From Geochorda sp036562495 (GTDB taxonomy: Bacteria; Bacillota; Limnochordia; Limnochordales; Geochordaceae), in the NCBI GenBank assembly GCA_036562495.1, contig DATCKA010000030.1:124001-188000 (forward strand): a DNA stretch of 64,000 nt. Direction: 5' to 3'. Shown one piece after another: positions 15,847-23,842 of this stretch. The translations under genes and the position numbers were made by a program. The notes beneath the pieces were generated by a model, which did not search any database, was not told where the DNA came from, and saw only the letters and a list, made by a program, of their open reading frames with translations. Numbering within the stretch: the first letter of the stretch is position 1; each line of letters opens with the position of its first letter.

Positions 15847-17165
15847 GTCCGCACCTGCCCATCTCCCACCACGACGTACCGGGTGGTGGTCAAAGCCTCG
15901 AGGCCCATGGGGCCACGGGCGTGCAGCTTCTGCGTGCTGATGCCGATCTCAGCCCCGAAGCCGAACTGGCCCCCGTCGGTGAACCGTGTGGAAGCGTTGA
16001 CGTAGACCGCCGCTGCGTCCACGTCGCGGGTGAAGCGGCGGGCCGACGCCAGGTCCGCCGTCACGATGGCCTCGGAGTGACCGGTGCCGTAGCGGGCGAT
16101 GTGCTCCACGGCCGCCTCCAGGTCGTCGACCACCCGCACCGCCAGGATGAGATCGAGGTACTCCGTCTCCCAGTCGGCCTCGGTGGCCGGCCGGGCCTGC
16201 GGGACGTACCGGCGGGTGCGGGGACAGCCCCGGATCTCCACCCCGTGCTCGACCAGACGATCCGCCAGCCGCGCCAGATGCCGCTCGGCCCACGCCGCGT
16301 GCACCAGGAGCGTCTCCACGGCATTGCAGACCGACGGACGCTGGACCTTGGCGTTGAGCACGATGGCCTCGGCCATCTCGTAGGGCGCCGAGGCGTCCAG
16401 GTAGATGTGGCAGTTGCCGACCCCGGTCTCGATGACCGGCACCCGGGCCTGCTCCACCACTGTGCGGATCAGCTCCGCGCCCCCCCGGGGGATGAGCAGA
16501 TCCAGCAGCCCCCTCGCCTGCATCATGGCCACGGCGGCGGCGCGGTCGGCCGTGGGCACGGCAGCGATGGCGCCCGCCGGCACCCCGGCGCTCGTGACCG
16601 CCTGCCGCAGCGCGTCAGCGATGGCCAGGTTGGTGGCCAGAGCCTCGGAGCCGCCCCGCAACACCACCGCGTTGCCCGACTTGATGCAGAGCCCCGCCGC
16701 GTCGGCGGTGACGTCGGGCCGGGCCTCGTAGATCACCCCCACGACCCCGAGCGGTACTCGCACCTGGGTGATCTCGAGCCCGTTGGGGCGTCGCCACGCC
16801 CGCACCGCCTGCCCCAGCGGATCCTCCAGCGACGCCACCTGCTCCAGACCCCGGGCCATCCGCTCCAGGCGTGCCTCGTCCAGGTAGAGGCGATCCAGAA
16901 GCGCCTTGCTCAAGCCGGCCGCCCGGGCCCGGGCCATGTCCTGGGCGTTGGCCTGCAGGATCCTCGGCCCCTGAGCCCGCAACGCAGCCGCCATGGCACG
17001 AAGGGCCTCGTCGCGGCTCGCCGCCGGCAGCCGTGCCAGCACCCTGGCTGCCTCGCGAGCCTCCTGCGCCAGCCGGCGCACCAGCTCGACCGGGTCGGCG
17101 GCCACCTCCGGCGTCGCGCCGGGCACCCCGGACGTGGCCATCCGCGGCGTCGCCTCCATGTTCAT
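15843..17165 (-). CDS. proA: Gamma-glutamyl phosphate reductase
   Basis: Second enzyme of proline synthesis, an aldehyde-dehydrogenase fold enzyme that reduces gamma-glutamyl phosphate with NADPH. The 440 residues contain PLGVVGVIYEARPDVTADAAGLCIKSGNAVVLRGG, quoted here in parts: the cofactor site GVVGVIYEARPDV and the SGNAVVLRGGSEA loop. The catalytic-cysteine region is QRPSVCNAVETLLVH and the C-terminal block is FGFGAEIGISTQKLHARGP. ATG at 17165 was chosen because GGGAGGAGGG lies just upstream and it overlaps the proB stop in ATGA. proB and proA form a coupled pair. Confidence 0.97.
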   Translation of the reverse strand: MNMEATPRMATSGVPGATPEVAADPVELVRRLAQEAREAARVLARLPAASRDEALRAMAAALRAQGPRILQANAQDMARARAAGLSKALLDRLYLDEARLERMARGLEQVASLEDPLGQAVRAWRRPNGLEITQVRVPLGVVGVIYEARPDVTADAAGLCIKSGNAVVLRGGSEALATNLAIADALRQAVTSAGVPAGAIAAVPTADRAAAVAMMQARGLLDLLIPRGGAELIRTVVEQARVPVIETGVGNCHIYLDASAPYEMAEAIVLNAKVQRPSVCNAVETLLVHAAWAERHLARLADRLVEHGVEIRGCPRTRRYVPQARPATEADWETEYLDLILAVRVVDDLEAAVEHIARYGTGHSEAIVTADLASARRFTRDVDAAAVYVNASTRFTDGGQFGFGAEIGISTQKLHARGPMGLEALTTTRYVVVGDGQVRT

Positions 17166-18364
17166 GCGCCCTCCTCCCGGGCTGGCTCCCTGGCGGCGGT
17201 CAGCACCAGGTTGTCGCGGTGGACGACCTCCCACGAGGTGCGGGCGTGGCCCAACAGGCCGGGCAGCTCGTGGCTGCGCCGACCTTTGATGCGCCGGAGC
17301 TCCTCCGCCCCGAAACCGACGATGCCACGGCCCACCTCCTGCCCGCCCTGCGTCACCAGCCGCACCACGCTGCCCGCCCGAAACTCGCCCACCACGTCCA
17401 CCACGCCGCTGGCCAGCAGGCTGCGCCCGCGCTGTGCGATCGCCTGGGCAGCCCCCGCATCGATGACGACCGTGCCCGCCTCAGCCGGATAGAAGGCCAG
17501 CCAGCGCTTCTTGCCCCGCAGGCCCTGAGGCGACGGCAGGAAGAGGGTCCCGCAGGGCTCGCCCGCCGCCACCCGCTGCAGCACGTCGGGCGCCGCACGG
17601 GCGATGAGGGTGGGGATGCCGTTGACCGCGGCCATGCGGGCCGCCTCGACCTTGGAGCGCATGCCCCCCGTGCCCATGGGGCCCGGCTCCCCCACGGAGA
17701 CCGCCAGCGACGGGTCACCGGGATGGGCCACCACGGGGATGAGCCGGGCCGACGGATCCCGCCGGGGGTCGGCCGTAAACAGCCCGTCGACGTCGGAGAG
17801 CAGGATCAGCAGGTCCGCCTGGATGAGCACCGCCACCATGGCGGCCAGGCGGTCGTTGTCGCCCACCTTGATCTCGTCGACCGCGACGGTGTCGTTCTCG
17901 TTGACCACCGGCACGGCGCCCCGAGCCAGCAGCGCCTCCATGGTCCGATGGGCGTGGTTGAACCGCCCCCGGTCGCGCAGATCGTCGGCTGTGAGCAGCA
18001 CCTGCGCGGCCGGGCGGCCTCGCCGCGCCATCACCTGCTCGTAGTAGGCCATCAGCAGGCCCTGGCCCACCGCGGCGGCGGCCTGCTTCTCGGGCAGCGT
18101 CGAGGGCCGCCGCTTGAGGCCCAGACGGGGCCAGCCGAGGGCGATGGCCCCGGAGCTGACCAGCACCGCCCCGCGACGAGGCGCCCCCTCGACCCAGTCG
18201 AGCAGGCTCGAGCAGAGCGGATCCAGGAGGTCGGCCCGCACCTGGCCTCGCCCGTCGACGACCGTGCTGCTGCCGACCTTGACAACGAGACGCCGCGCCC
18301 CCGAGAGCCAGTCCGCGGCGTTGGCGTTGACAGCCATCGGCGACGGCATTGCTTGCTCCGTCAT
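17162..18364 (-). CDS. proB: Glutamate 5-kinase with PUA domain
   Basis: First enzyme of proline synthesis, an amino-acid kinase that phosphorylates the gamma-carboxyl of glutamate and is usually feedback-inhibited by proline. The kinase domain runs to about residue 270, with RRLVVKVGSSTVV, VLVSSGAIALG, VVNENDTVAVDEIKVGDND and LLSDVDGLFTADPR, and with GTGGMRSKVEAARMA near its end. A PUA domain (about residues 290-380) follows, including GTVVIDAGAAQAI and GIVGFGAEELRRIKG. At 400 residues it is a little longer than the Escherichia coli enzyme. No T-box or other leader was seen in the 83-base gap after obgE. It is coupled to proA by an ATGA overlap. Confidence 0.97.
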   Translation of the reverse strand: MTEQAMPSPMAVNANAADWLSGARRLVVKVGSSTVVDGRGQVRADLLDPLCSSLLDWVEGAPRRGAVLVSSGAIALGWPRLGLKRRPSTLPEKQAAAAVGQGLLMAYYEQVMARRGRPAAQVLLTADDLRDRGRFNHAHRTMEALLARGAVPVVNENDTVAVDEIKVGDNDRLAAMVAVLIQADLLILLSDVDGLFTADPRRDPSARLIPVVAHPGDPSLAVSVGEPGPMGTGGMRSKVEAARMAAVNGIPTLIARAAPDVLQRVAAGEPCGTLFLPSPQGLRGKKRWLAFYPAEAGTVVIDAGAAQAIAQRGRSLLASGVVDVVGEFRAGSVVRLVTQGGQEVGRGIVGFGAEELRRIKGRRSHELPGLLGHARTSWEVVHRDNLVLTAAREPAREEGA

Positions 18365-18447
18365 GGTTGCGCCATCCGTTCGTCTCCGACGAGGTCCGCT
18401 CCTGCCGGATCAGGGGCCGCACGCCCCGGCCGTGGCGGCCAGGTCCC

Positions 18448-19797
18448 TCACCCCTGGAAGGGCAACATCCGGTCCCCGATCCAGACGGGGTCACCGGCCG
18501 ATGCGCCACGCTGGCGCAATCGGTCCAGCACCCTGGCGCGCCGCAGCACGTCGTAGAGATAGGGCTTGGCGTCGAGCTGGCCCTCGAGGTCGAGGCGCGC
18601 CGCCAGGCGCTCGAGCCAGGGTGCCTTGAGCACCCAGCCCTGCGCCGTCCGCTCCACCTCGACGTGGCGGAGCGACCGCCGCTCGGCCCCGGTGCTGCGC
18701 ACCACCCGTATGCCTGCCGCCTGCACCCCGTCCCCCACCGGCAGCCCTTGGGCGCCCTCCCGCTCGGGCTCGCGAGGCGTGGCCATCAACAGGGCGTAGG
18801 CCCTCGCCACCAGCTCCTGCACGCCCTGGCCCGTGGCCGCGCTGATGGGCAGCGCCTCCAGCCCCTCTCGGGCGAGAGCCTCTCGTAGGGCTTCCCAGCG
18901 GGCCCTGGCCTCGGGAAGGTCCATCTTGTTGGCCGCCACCAGGGTCGGCCGGCGGGCCAGCTCCGGGTCGTAGCGCTCGAGCTCCTGGCGGGTCATGGCC
19001 ACCGCATCCAGCGGCTCGACGCCGTCCTGGGCGCTGGCGTCCACCACCAGCACCAGCACGCGGGTCCGCCGCACGTGCCGCAGGAAGGCATGGCCCAGGC
19101 CCACCCCCCGGTGCGCGCCCTCGACCAGGCCCGGGATGTCCGCCATCACGAAGCTGGCCTCCTCGCCGACGCGCACCAGCCCCAGGTTGGGCGCCAGGGT
19201 GGTGAAGGGGTAGGCCGCGATCTTGGGGCGGGCATTGGAGCAGGCGGCCAGCAGGCTCGACTTGCCGGCGTTGGGCGGTCCCACCAGGCCCACGTCGGCC
19301 AGCAGCTGCAGCTCCAGCCGGAGCCGTCGCCGCTCTCCGGGGTCCCCCGCCTCGGCCAGGCGGGGAGCCTGGCGTGTGGGCGTGGCGAAGCGCGCGTTGC
19401 CCCGCCCGCCCCGACCGCCCCGCGCCACCCGCACCCGGACGCCCGGCTCCACGAGATCGGCCAGGCGCTCGCCCGTGTCCGCGTCGTAGACGACGGTGCC
19501 CACCGGGACCCGCAACACCAGGTCCTCGCCGTCCCGGCCACGCTTGCGCGCGCCGCTGCCATGGCCTCCTCGCCCGGCGCGGAAGTGGCGTCGATAGCGA
19601 AAGTCGAGCAGCGTCAACAGACGCGGATCGGCCTCGAGGTAGACGTGTCCGCCCCGTCCGCCGTCGCCACCATCGGGGCCGCCCCGGGGCACGTACTTCT
19701 CCCGCCGGAAGCTGATGACCCCGTTGCCTCCGTCACCCGCCTGCACCTCGATGACGGCTTCGTCGACCAGTCGGGCCTCCCTGGCCGGTCCCTGCAT
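18448..19797 (-). CDS. obgE: Obg family GTPase (CgtA/ObgE) with OCT domain
   Basis: Essential ribosome-associated GTPase for 50S maturation; in Bacillus it also influences sporulation and the general stress response. Three domains are visible. The first is the Gly-rich Obg fold (GDGGNGVISFRREKYVP, GGPDGGDGGRGG). The G domain follows, with G1 GPPNAGKSS, G3 DIPGLVEGAH and G4 NKMD. The C-terminal OCT domain (about residues 360-425) includes VERTAQGWVLKAPWLERL. The protein is 449 residues. The ATG at 19797 has GGAG close by, but the conserved domain starts about 10 residues later. It follows rpmA after a 101-base gap holding a hairpin, while the spo0B gene found here in Bacillus is absent. Confidence 0.97.
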   Translation of the reverse strand: MQGPAREARLVDEAVIEVQAGDGGNGVISFRREKYVPRGGPDGGDGGRGGHVYLEADPRLLTLLDFRYRRHFRAGRGGHGSGARKRGRDGEDLVLRVPVGTVVYDADTGERLADLVEPGVRVRVARGGRGGRGNARFATPTRQAPRLAEAGDPGERRRLRLELQLLADVGLVGPPNAGKSSLLAACSNARPKIAAYPFTTLAPNLGLVRVGEEASFVMADIPGLVEGAHRGVGLGHAFLRHVRRTRVLVLVVDASAQDGVEPLDAVAMTRQELERYDPELARRPTLVAANKMDLPEARARWEALREALAREGLEALPISAATGQGVQELVARAYALLMATPREPEREGAQGLPVGDGVQAAGIRVVRSTGAERRSLRHVEVERTAQGWVLKAPWLERLAARLDLEGQLDAKPYLYDVLRRARVLDRLRQRGASAGDPVWIGDRMLPFQG

Positions 19798-19839
19798 CCT
19801 GCTCCACCCGCCCCGCGACTGCCGGCCCAGGAGTCAAGA

Positions 19840-19865
19840 GCCCCCGGAGCCAACGCCCCGGGGGC
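19840..19865 (-). terminator. Hairpin between rpmA and obgE, possible weak terminator
   Basis: GCCCCCGG and CCGGGGGC form an 8-base GC-only stem with a 10-base loop, followed on the minus strand by TCTTGACTCC. The T-tract is poor, so this may act as a partial terminator or an RNA-end stabiliser that lowers obgE expression relative to rpmA. Confidence 0.35.
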
Positions 19866-19898
19866 CCCCACAGGCCGGAATGGCCGCGTCCTCGTTGC

Positions 19899-20204
19899 TC
19901 AGGCCGTGACGGCCTCCACCGTCGGCACGGCAGGCTCGACGGTGACGACCCGGTTACCTCCGCGGGTCTCGAAGGAGACCCGCCCGTCGACCAGGGCATA
20001 CAGCGTGTGGTCTCGACCCATGCCGACGTTGCGCCCGGGGCGCAGCCGGGTGCCGCGCTGGCGCACGATGATGCTGCCCGCCGTCACCCACTGGCCGTCG
20101 GATCGCTTGACCCCCAGGTACTTGGGGTTGCTGTCGCGGCCGTTGCGCGAGCTGCCGACGCCCTTCTTGTGGGCGAATCGCTGGAGATCCATCACCAGCG
20201 CCAT
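19899..20204 (-). CDS. rpmA: 50S ribosomal protein L27 with cleavable N-terminus
   Basis: Large-subunit protein whose N-terminus reaches the peptidyl-transferase centre. The core AHKKGVGSSRNGRDSNPKYL and IIVRQRGTRLRPGRNVGMG are diagnostic. Like other Firmicutes L27 it carries an N-terminal extension, here MALVMDLQRF, expected to be removed by the Prp protease encoded just upstream. The usual cleavage site is LQFF/A; this one reads LQRF/A. The ATG at 20204 gives a 10-residue extension of normal size. An ATG at 20225 with a stronger GGGTGAG site would add seven residues and overlap prp. The C-terminus has an extra Val/Pro-rich tail. Confidence 0.95.
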   Translation of the reverse strand: MALVMDLQRFAHKKGVGSSRNGRDSNPKYLGVKRSDGQWVTAGSIIVRQRGTRLRPGRNVGMGRDHTLYALVDGRVSFETRGGNRVVTVEPAVPTVEAVTA

Positions 20205-20208
20205 CGGC

Positions 20209-20580
20209 TCATGTCCCATGGTCATCGCTCTCACCCCCATGCCGTTGCACCAACCGTACGTGCCGGGCGTACTGCTTGGCGATCTCGTCGAGGCCCAACA
20301 CCGCCGTCTCCAGGACGGCCTGGGCCTGACCCCACGCCTCGACAGCCTTGCCGACCGCCTCCCCGCCCGGCTCCAGCCGGAGCTCCAGGTATCCGTCGCC
20401 TGCCTGGACACGTGCCGGCAGGCCCACGTGCCGGGTGACGCCCAGGACAGCCGCATGCAGGATGGCCGACGCCCCCGCGCAGACGATGTCCTGACCGTGC
20501 CGGCCCCATCCGGCGTGACCCCGGGCCCGCAGGCCTAGGATCTCTCCACCCTCGCCCCGAAAGACCTCGACCACCAGCAT
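20209..20580 (-). CDS. prp: Ribosomal-processing cysteine protease Prp (YsxB family)
   Basis: Cysteine protease that removes the N-terminal extension of L27. The catalytic pair is visible at the canonical spacing and numbering: His22 in RGHAGWG and Cys34 in DIVCAGASAILHAAVLG. At 123 residues it is slightly longer than the family average (about 110) because of a charged C-terminal tail. It sits between rplU and rpmA, its invariant position in Firmicutes, with 13 bases to rplU and a near-overlap with rpmA, so all three come from one message. Confidence 0.95.
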   Translation of the reverse strand: MLVVEVFRGEGGEILGLRARGHAGWGRHGQDIVCAGASAILHAAVLGVTRHVGLPARVQAGDGYLELRLEPGGEAVGKAVEAWGQAQAVLETAVLGLDEIAKQYARHVRLVQRHGGESDDHGT

Positions 20581-20593
20581 GCGGTCGGGTCGG

Positions 20594-20917
20594 CTACCCA
20601 GCCACCTCGACGCGCTCGATGGCCAGCCGGGTGTAGGGCTGGCGATGGCCGTAGCGACGCCGGTAGTTGACCTTGGGCTTGTACTTGAAGACCAGCACCT
20701 TGCGGTCTCGCCCGTGCTCCAGCACCCGGGCCACCGCCTTCGCGCCGGCGACCAGCGGCTCGCCCACCAGCACTCGATCCGCGTCGCGCACCATCAACAC
20801 CCGGTCCAGCGTCAGCTCCTGACCGACCGGCGCATCCAGGCGCTCCACCGTGATGACGTCGCCGGGGGCGACCCGGTACTGGCGCCCTCCCACGTCGACG
20901 ATGGCGTACTCAGCCAC
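20594..20917 (-). CDS. rplU: 50S ribosomal protein L21
   Basis: Large-subunit protein binding 23S rRNA domain II/VI. The 107 residues show YAIVDVGGRQYRVAPGD at the N-terminus and the signature KVLVFKYKPKVNYRRRYGHRQPYT near the C-terminus (KVNYRRRYGHRQPYT is diagnostic for bL21). Translation starts at GTG (20917) with AAGGGTGATGGAG upstream. A strong promoter lies about 40 bases upstream, so rplU-prp-rpmA can be expressed independently of the preceding rng gene. No autoregulatory L21 leader structure was evident in this short region. Confidence 0.97.
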   Translation of the reverse strand: MAEYAIVDVGGRQYRVAPGDVITVERLDAPVGQELTLDRVLMVRDADRVLVGEPLVAGAKAVARVLEHGRDRKVLVFKYKPKVNYRRRYGHRQPYTRLAIERVEVAG

Positions 20918-20956
20918 GCTCCATCACCCTTCTACTCCTCGCGCCGCACGAGTGGC

Positions 20957-20985
20957 ATTGTAGCATCCCAGTCCAAGACCGTCAA
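20957..20985 (-). promoter_or_regulatory. Promoter of rplU-prp-rpmA
   Basis: On the minus strand TTGACG (20980-20985) and TACAAT (20957-20962) are exactly 17 bases apart, followed about 40 bases later by the rplU start. It lies in the gap after rng and is a near-consensus vegetative promoter. Confidence 0.85.
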
Positions 20986-21060
20986 AGCCCGTGTCGACGC
21001 CCATCCACCCGGCTCCCTCCGGCGGCCGTGCCGGCAGGCGAGGCCGGGCCCCCCGAGCGC

Positions 21061-22773
21061 TCAACTCGCCGAGACGACGCGACCCTTGGCATACGTGCGA
21101 AAGACCTTGGTGATCTCGACCCGCAGGCGCTGGCCGACGTGGCGGCCGCCCCCCTCGATGTCGACCACGTACCCCTCCAGCCGGGCGATGCCATCCCGCG
21201 GGTTGGAGACGTGGGGCTCCTCCACCTCCAGGTCCACCACCTGGCCCTCCTTGACGGGCAGGGCCATCTGCTCCACCTCACGCCGACTCCCGACGGCGAG
21301 GACCCGCATCTCTTCGATGTGCACCTGGTCGCTGCCCCGCACGTAGATCACCTTGCCGGTCTCCGCCTCGAGACGGCGCAGGTTGGCCCCACCGACCCCG
21401 ATCACCTGGGCGGCCACCGACGGGTGGGTGGCGACCAGCATCGCCTCGGCATCGGAGCTGCGCGCCAGCCGACGGATCTCCCGCTCGATCTTGTGGGCGA
21501 CCGTGGCCTCCGAGAGGACCCGCCCGCTCCCCTGGCAGTAGGGGCAGGGCTTCTGCAACACCGCGTAGAGGTCCTCTCGCACCTTCTTGCGGGTCATCTC
21601 GACGAGACCCAAACGGGTGAAGCCCAGGACGTGAGTGCGGGTGCGGTCCTTGGCCAGCTCGGCGGTGAGCCGGGCGAGCACCTGGTCACGATCCTCCTTG
21701 CGGTCCATGTCGATGAAGTCCACCAGGATGATGCCGCCCAGGTCCCGCAGCCGGATCTGCCGGGCGATCTCGACGGCCGCCTCCAGATTGGTGCGCAGCA
21801 CCGTGTCGGCCAGGCTCGTGGTGCCGATGTAGCGGCCCGTGTTGACGTCGATGGAGGTGAAGGCCTCCGTGCGGTCGATGACCAGGTAGCCCCCGCAGTC
21901 GAGCCAGACCCTCCGATCGAGGGCACGCTCCAGTTCGGCCTCGATGCCGTACGCCTCGAAGAGGGGACGCTCGCCCTGGTACAGCTCCACCCGGGACCGG
22001 ATGGAGGGCCCCACCAGCGACTCGGCCAGCTCCAGGACCTTCTGGTACTCGGCACGGGCGTCGATGACCACGCGGGCCAGATTCTCGTCGAAGACGTCGC
22101 GCACCAACCGGTAGATGAGGTCGTGGTCCCGGTAGAGCAGGGCTGGCGCCGAGGCCCGCCGCGACTTCTGGACCACCCGCTCCCAAACCTTCAGCAAGAA
22201 TCGCAGGTCGGCTTCCAGCTCGGCCTCCTCACGCCCCTCCGCCACCGTGCGCACGATGAGGCCCATCCCCTTGGGGCGGATACGCCGGGCGATGGCCTTG
22301 AGCCGGTTGCGCTCGGCTTCGTCGGCGATGCGTCGGGAGATACCGACGTATTCGGTCGACGGCGCCAGGACCAGGTAGCGCCCCGGCAGGGTCGGGTGCG
22401 TCACCACCCGAGCGCCCTTGGTGCCGATGGGGTCCTTGACCACCTGCACCAGCACCTCCTGGCCCTCGCGCAGCTTGCTCCGGCGGGGGCGGCGGGGCAC
22501 GACGTCGACGGTCTCGGTCTCGGCGTCTTGCTCCCGAGCGTCGACATAGAGGGGGGCATCGGCAAGGTAGAGAAAGGCGTTGCGTTCGAGCCCGATGTTG
22601 ACGAAGGCAGCCTGCATGCCCGGCAGGACGTTTTCGACTCGGCCCTTGTAGATGTTGCCGGCCACGGACTGGTGCGCCTCACGCTCGATGTGGACCTCGA
22701 CCAGGCGCCCATCCTCCAGCATCACGGCGCGGGTCTCGCCGTGGCTGACGTTGATGAGGATCTCCCTTCTCAT
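21061..22773 (-). CDS. rng: Ribonuclease E/G family endoribonuclease with C-terminal TRAM-like domain
   Basis: Endoribonuclease for rRNA processing and mRNA decay. The 570 residues begin with the S1-like region (AGNIYKGRVENVLPGMQAAFVNIG), then the RNase H-like and 5'-sensor parts. The catalytic core follows with FTSIDVNTGRYIG and GGIILVDFIDM, whose Asp residues bind magnesium, and the Zn-link Cys pair in KPCPYCQGSGRV. After the core, the last ~70 residues (VKEGQVVDLEVEEPHVSN, DGIARLEGYVVDIEGGG, ITKVFRTYAKGRV) look like a TRAM RNA-binding domain, which E. coli RNase G lacks. It lies between spoIVFB and rplU. Confidence 0.94.
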   Translation of the reverse strand: MRREILINVSHGETRAVMLEDGRLVEVHIEREAHQSVAGNIYKGRVENVLPGMQAAFVNIGLERNAFLYLADAPLYVDAREQDAETETVDVVPRRPRRSKLREGQEVLVQVVKDPIGTKGARVVTHPTLPGRYLVLAPSTEYVGISRRIADEAERNRLKAIARRIRPKGMGLIVRTVAEGREEAELEADLRFLLKVWERVVQKSRRASAPALLYRDHDLIYRLVRDVFDENLARVVIDARAEYQKVLELAESLVGPSIRSRVELYQGERPLFEAYGIEAELERALDRRVWLDCGGYLVIDRTEAFTSIDVNTGRYIGTTSLADTVLRTNLEAAVEIARQIRLRDLGGIILVDFIDMDRKEDRDQVLARLTAELAKDRTRTHVLGFTRLGLVEMTRKKVREDLYAVLQKPCPYCQGSGRVLSEATVAHKIEREIRRLARSSDAEAMLVATHPSVAAQVIGVGGANLRRLEAETGKVIYVRGSDQVHIEEMRVLAVGSRREVEQMALPVKEGQVVDLEVEEPHVSNPRDGIARLEGYVVDIEGGGRHVGQRLRVEITKVFRTYAKGRVVSAS

Positions 22774-22825
22774 CTCCCCCGTTCAACTCCTATCACCTTC
22801 CCCCGGACCGTCCCACCGACGGCGC

Positions 22826-23800
22826 TCACACCTTTCGATGCGGCACACTGGAAAGGGGCGTCGCGATGCCTCGCTCGATGAGAGCCTCCACCACCTCCTG
22901 CTCGCCCGTCAAGCCCACCATCTTCCCGCCCGGCCCGGTCAGCACCACCAGGTGCCACCGTCCCGGCAGCAGGCGCAGGGCCACCTCCTTGACCGGGGTC
23001 TGCTCGGGAGCCACGAGCACGCGGCCTTCCTGGACGGGCACGTCCGCCTCGGCCCCGAGATCCAGCCGCCGGGCCAGGTGGCGAACCCAGGTGCCGGGGG
23101 CACGGCGACGCTCCATTCGTGCAGCATACAACAAGAACAGCCCCATGACCACGGCGCTGGCCCCGCGCCCGTACAACGCCCAGGTCAACAGGGCCACTCC
23201 CGTCATGACGGCGCCGGCCAGCTCTCCCAGGCGTCCCACCAGCCCCGTCGCCAGGCGAAACCCGAGCCGTCGCGCCAGCGCCGCCCTCACCAGGCGCCCT
23301 CCGTCTAGGGGGAAGACCGGCAGGAGGTTGAACACCCCGAGCCCCAGGTGATCGCCCGCCCACTGGCGCAGCCATGCCACGGCAGCCTCGCCCCCCGGCC
23401 CTGGCCCACCCGCCGTAGGCCCTGCCGTCGCTTCCAGGATCCAGGCGCCGGCCAGCAGGGCCGCCCCGAGCACGAGATTGGCCAGGGGGCCTCCCAGCGC
23501 GACCCGGCTCTCCACCGCCGGCTCCGCCAGCTCGGCCTCGTCCAGGTGGGCCACGCCCCCGAAGGGCATCAGGACCACATCCTGGACGGGGATGCCTCGG
23601 AGCCGGGCCGCGACCACGTGGCCCGCCTCGTGGAGCAAGACCGCGGCAAACAGCATGGTGGCACGGCCACCCTGGCCGATGGCCACCATCAGGCCCACCA
23701 GGGCGAGGAAACCCGGATGGAGCCGCAGACGCACACCCAGAAGGCGCAAGGGGGAGCCCCACCCCCGGCGGTCGGCGACGAGTTGGCGACCTCGTCCCAT
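22826..23800 (-). CDS. spoIVFB: Site-2 family intramembrane metalloprotease SpoIVFB
   Basis: Intramembrane zinc protease; in Bacillus it cleaves pro-sigma-K in the mother cell. The active site HEAGH is near residues 57-61 in VLLHEAGHVVAARLRG, and the third ligand lies in LPVFPLDGGRLVRAAL (Asp near 166). Several hydrophobic segments surround them. The last ~90 residues carry a CBS-like regulatory domain (VAPEQTPVKEVALRLLP), as in SpoIVFB-type proteases. At 324 residues it is slightly longer than the Bacillus protein. Position before rng/rplU matches Bacillus, but the partner gene spoIVFA is not present upstream, where rodA lies instead. A generic S2P of another role is possible. Confidence 0.85.
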   Translation of the reverse strand: MGRGRQLVADRRGWGSPLRLLGVRLRLHPGFLALVGLMVAIGQGGRATMLFAAVLLHEAGHVVAARLRGIPVQDVVLMPFGGVAHLDEAELAEPAVESRVALGGPLANLVLGAALLAGAWILEATAGPTAGGPGPGGEAAVAWLRQWAGDHLGLGVFNLLPVFPLDGGRLVRAALARRLGFRLATGLVGRLGELAGAVMTGVALLTWALYGRGASAVVMGLFLLYAARMERRRAPGTWVRHLARRLDLGAEADVPVQEGRVLVAPEQTPVKEVALRLLPGRWHLVVLTGPGGKMVGLTGEQEVVEALIERGIATPLSSVPHRKV

Positions 23801-23842
23801 GTCTATGAGCCGCCAGCTCGCCTCTAGCGGGCACGTCCTTCG

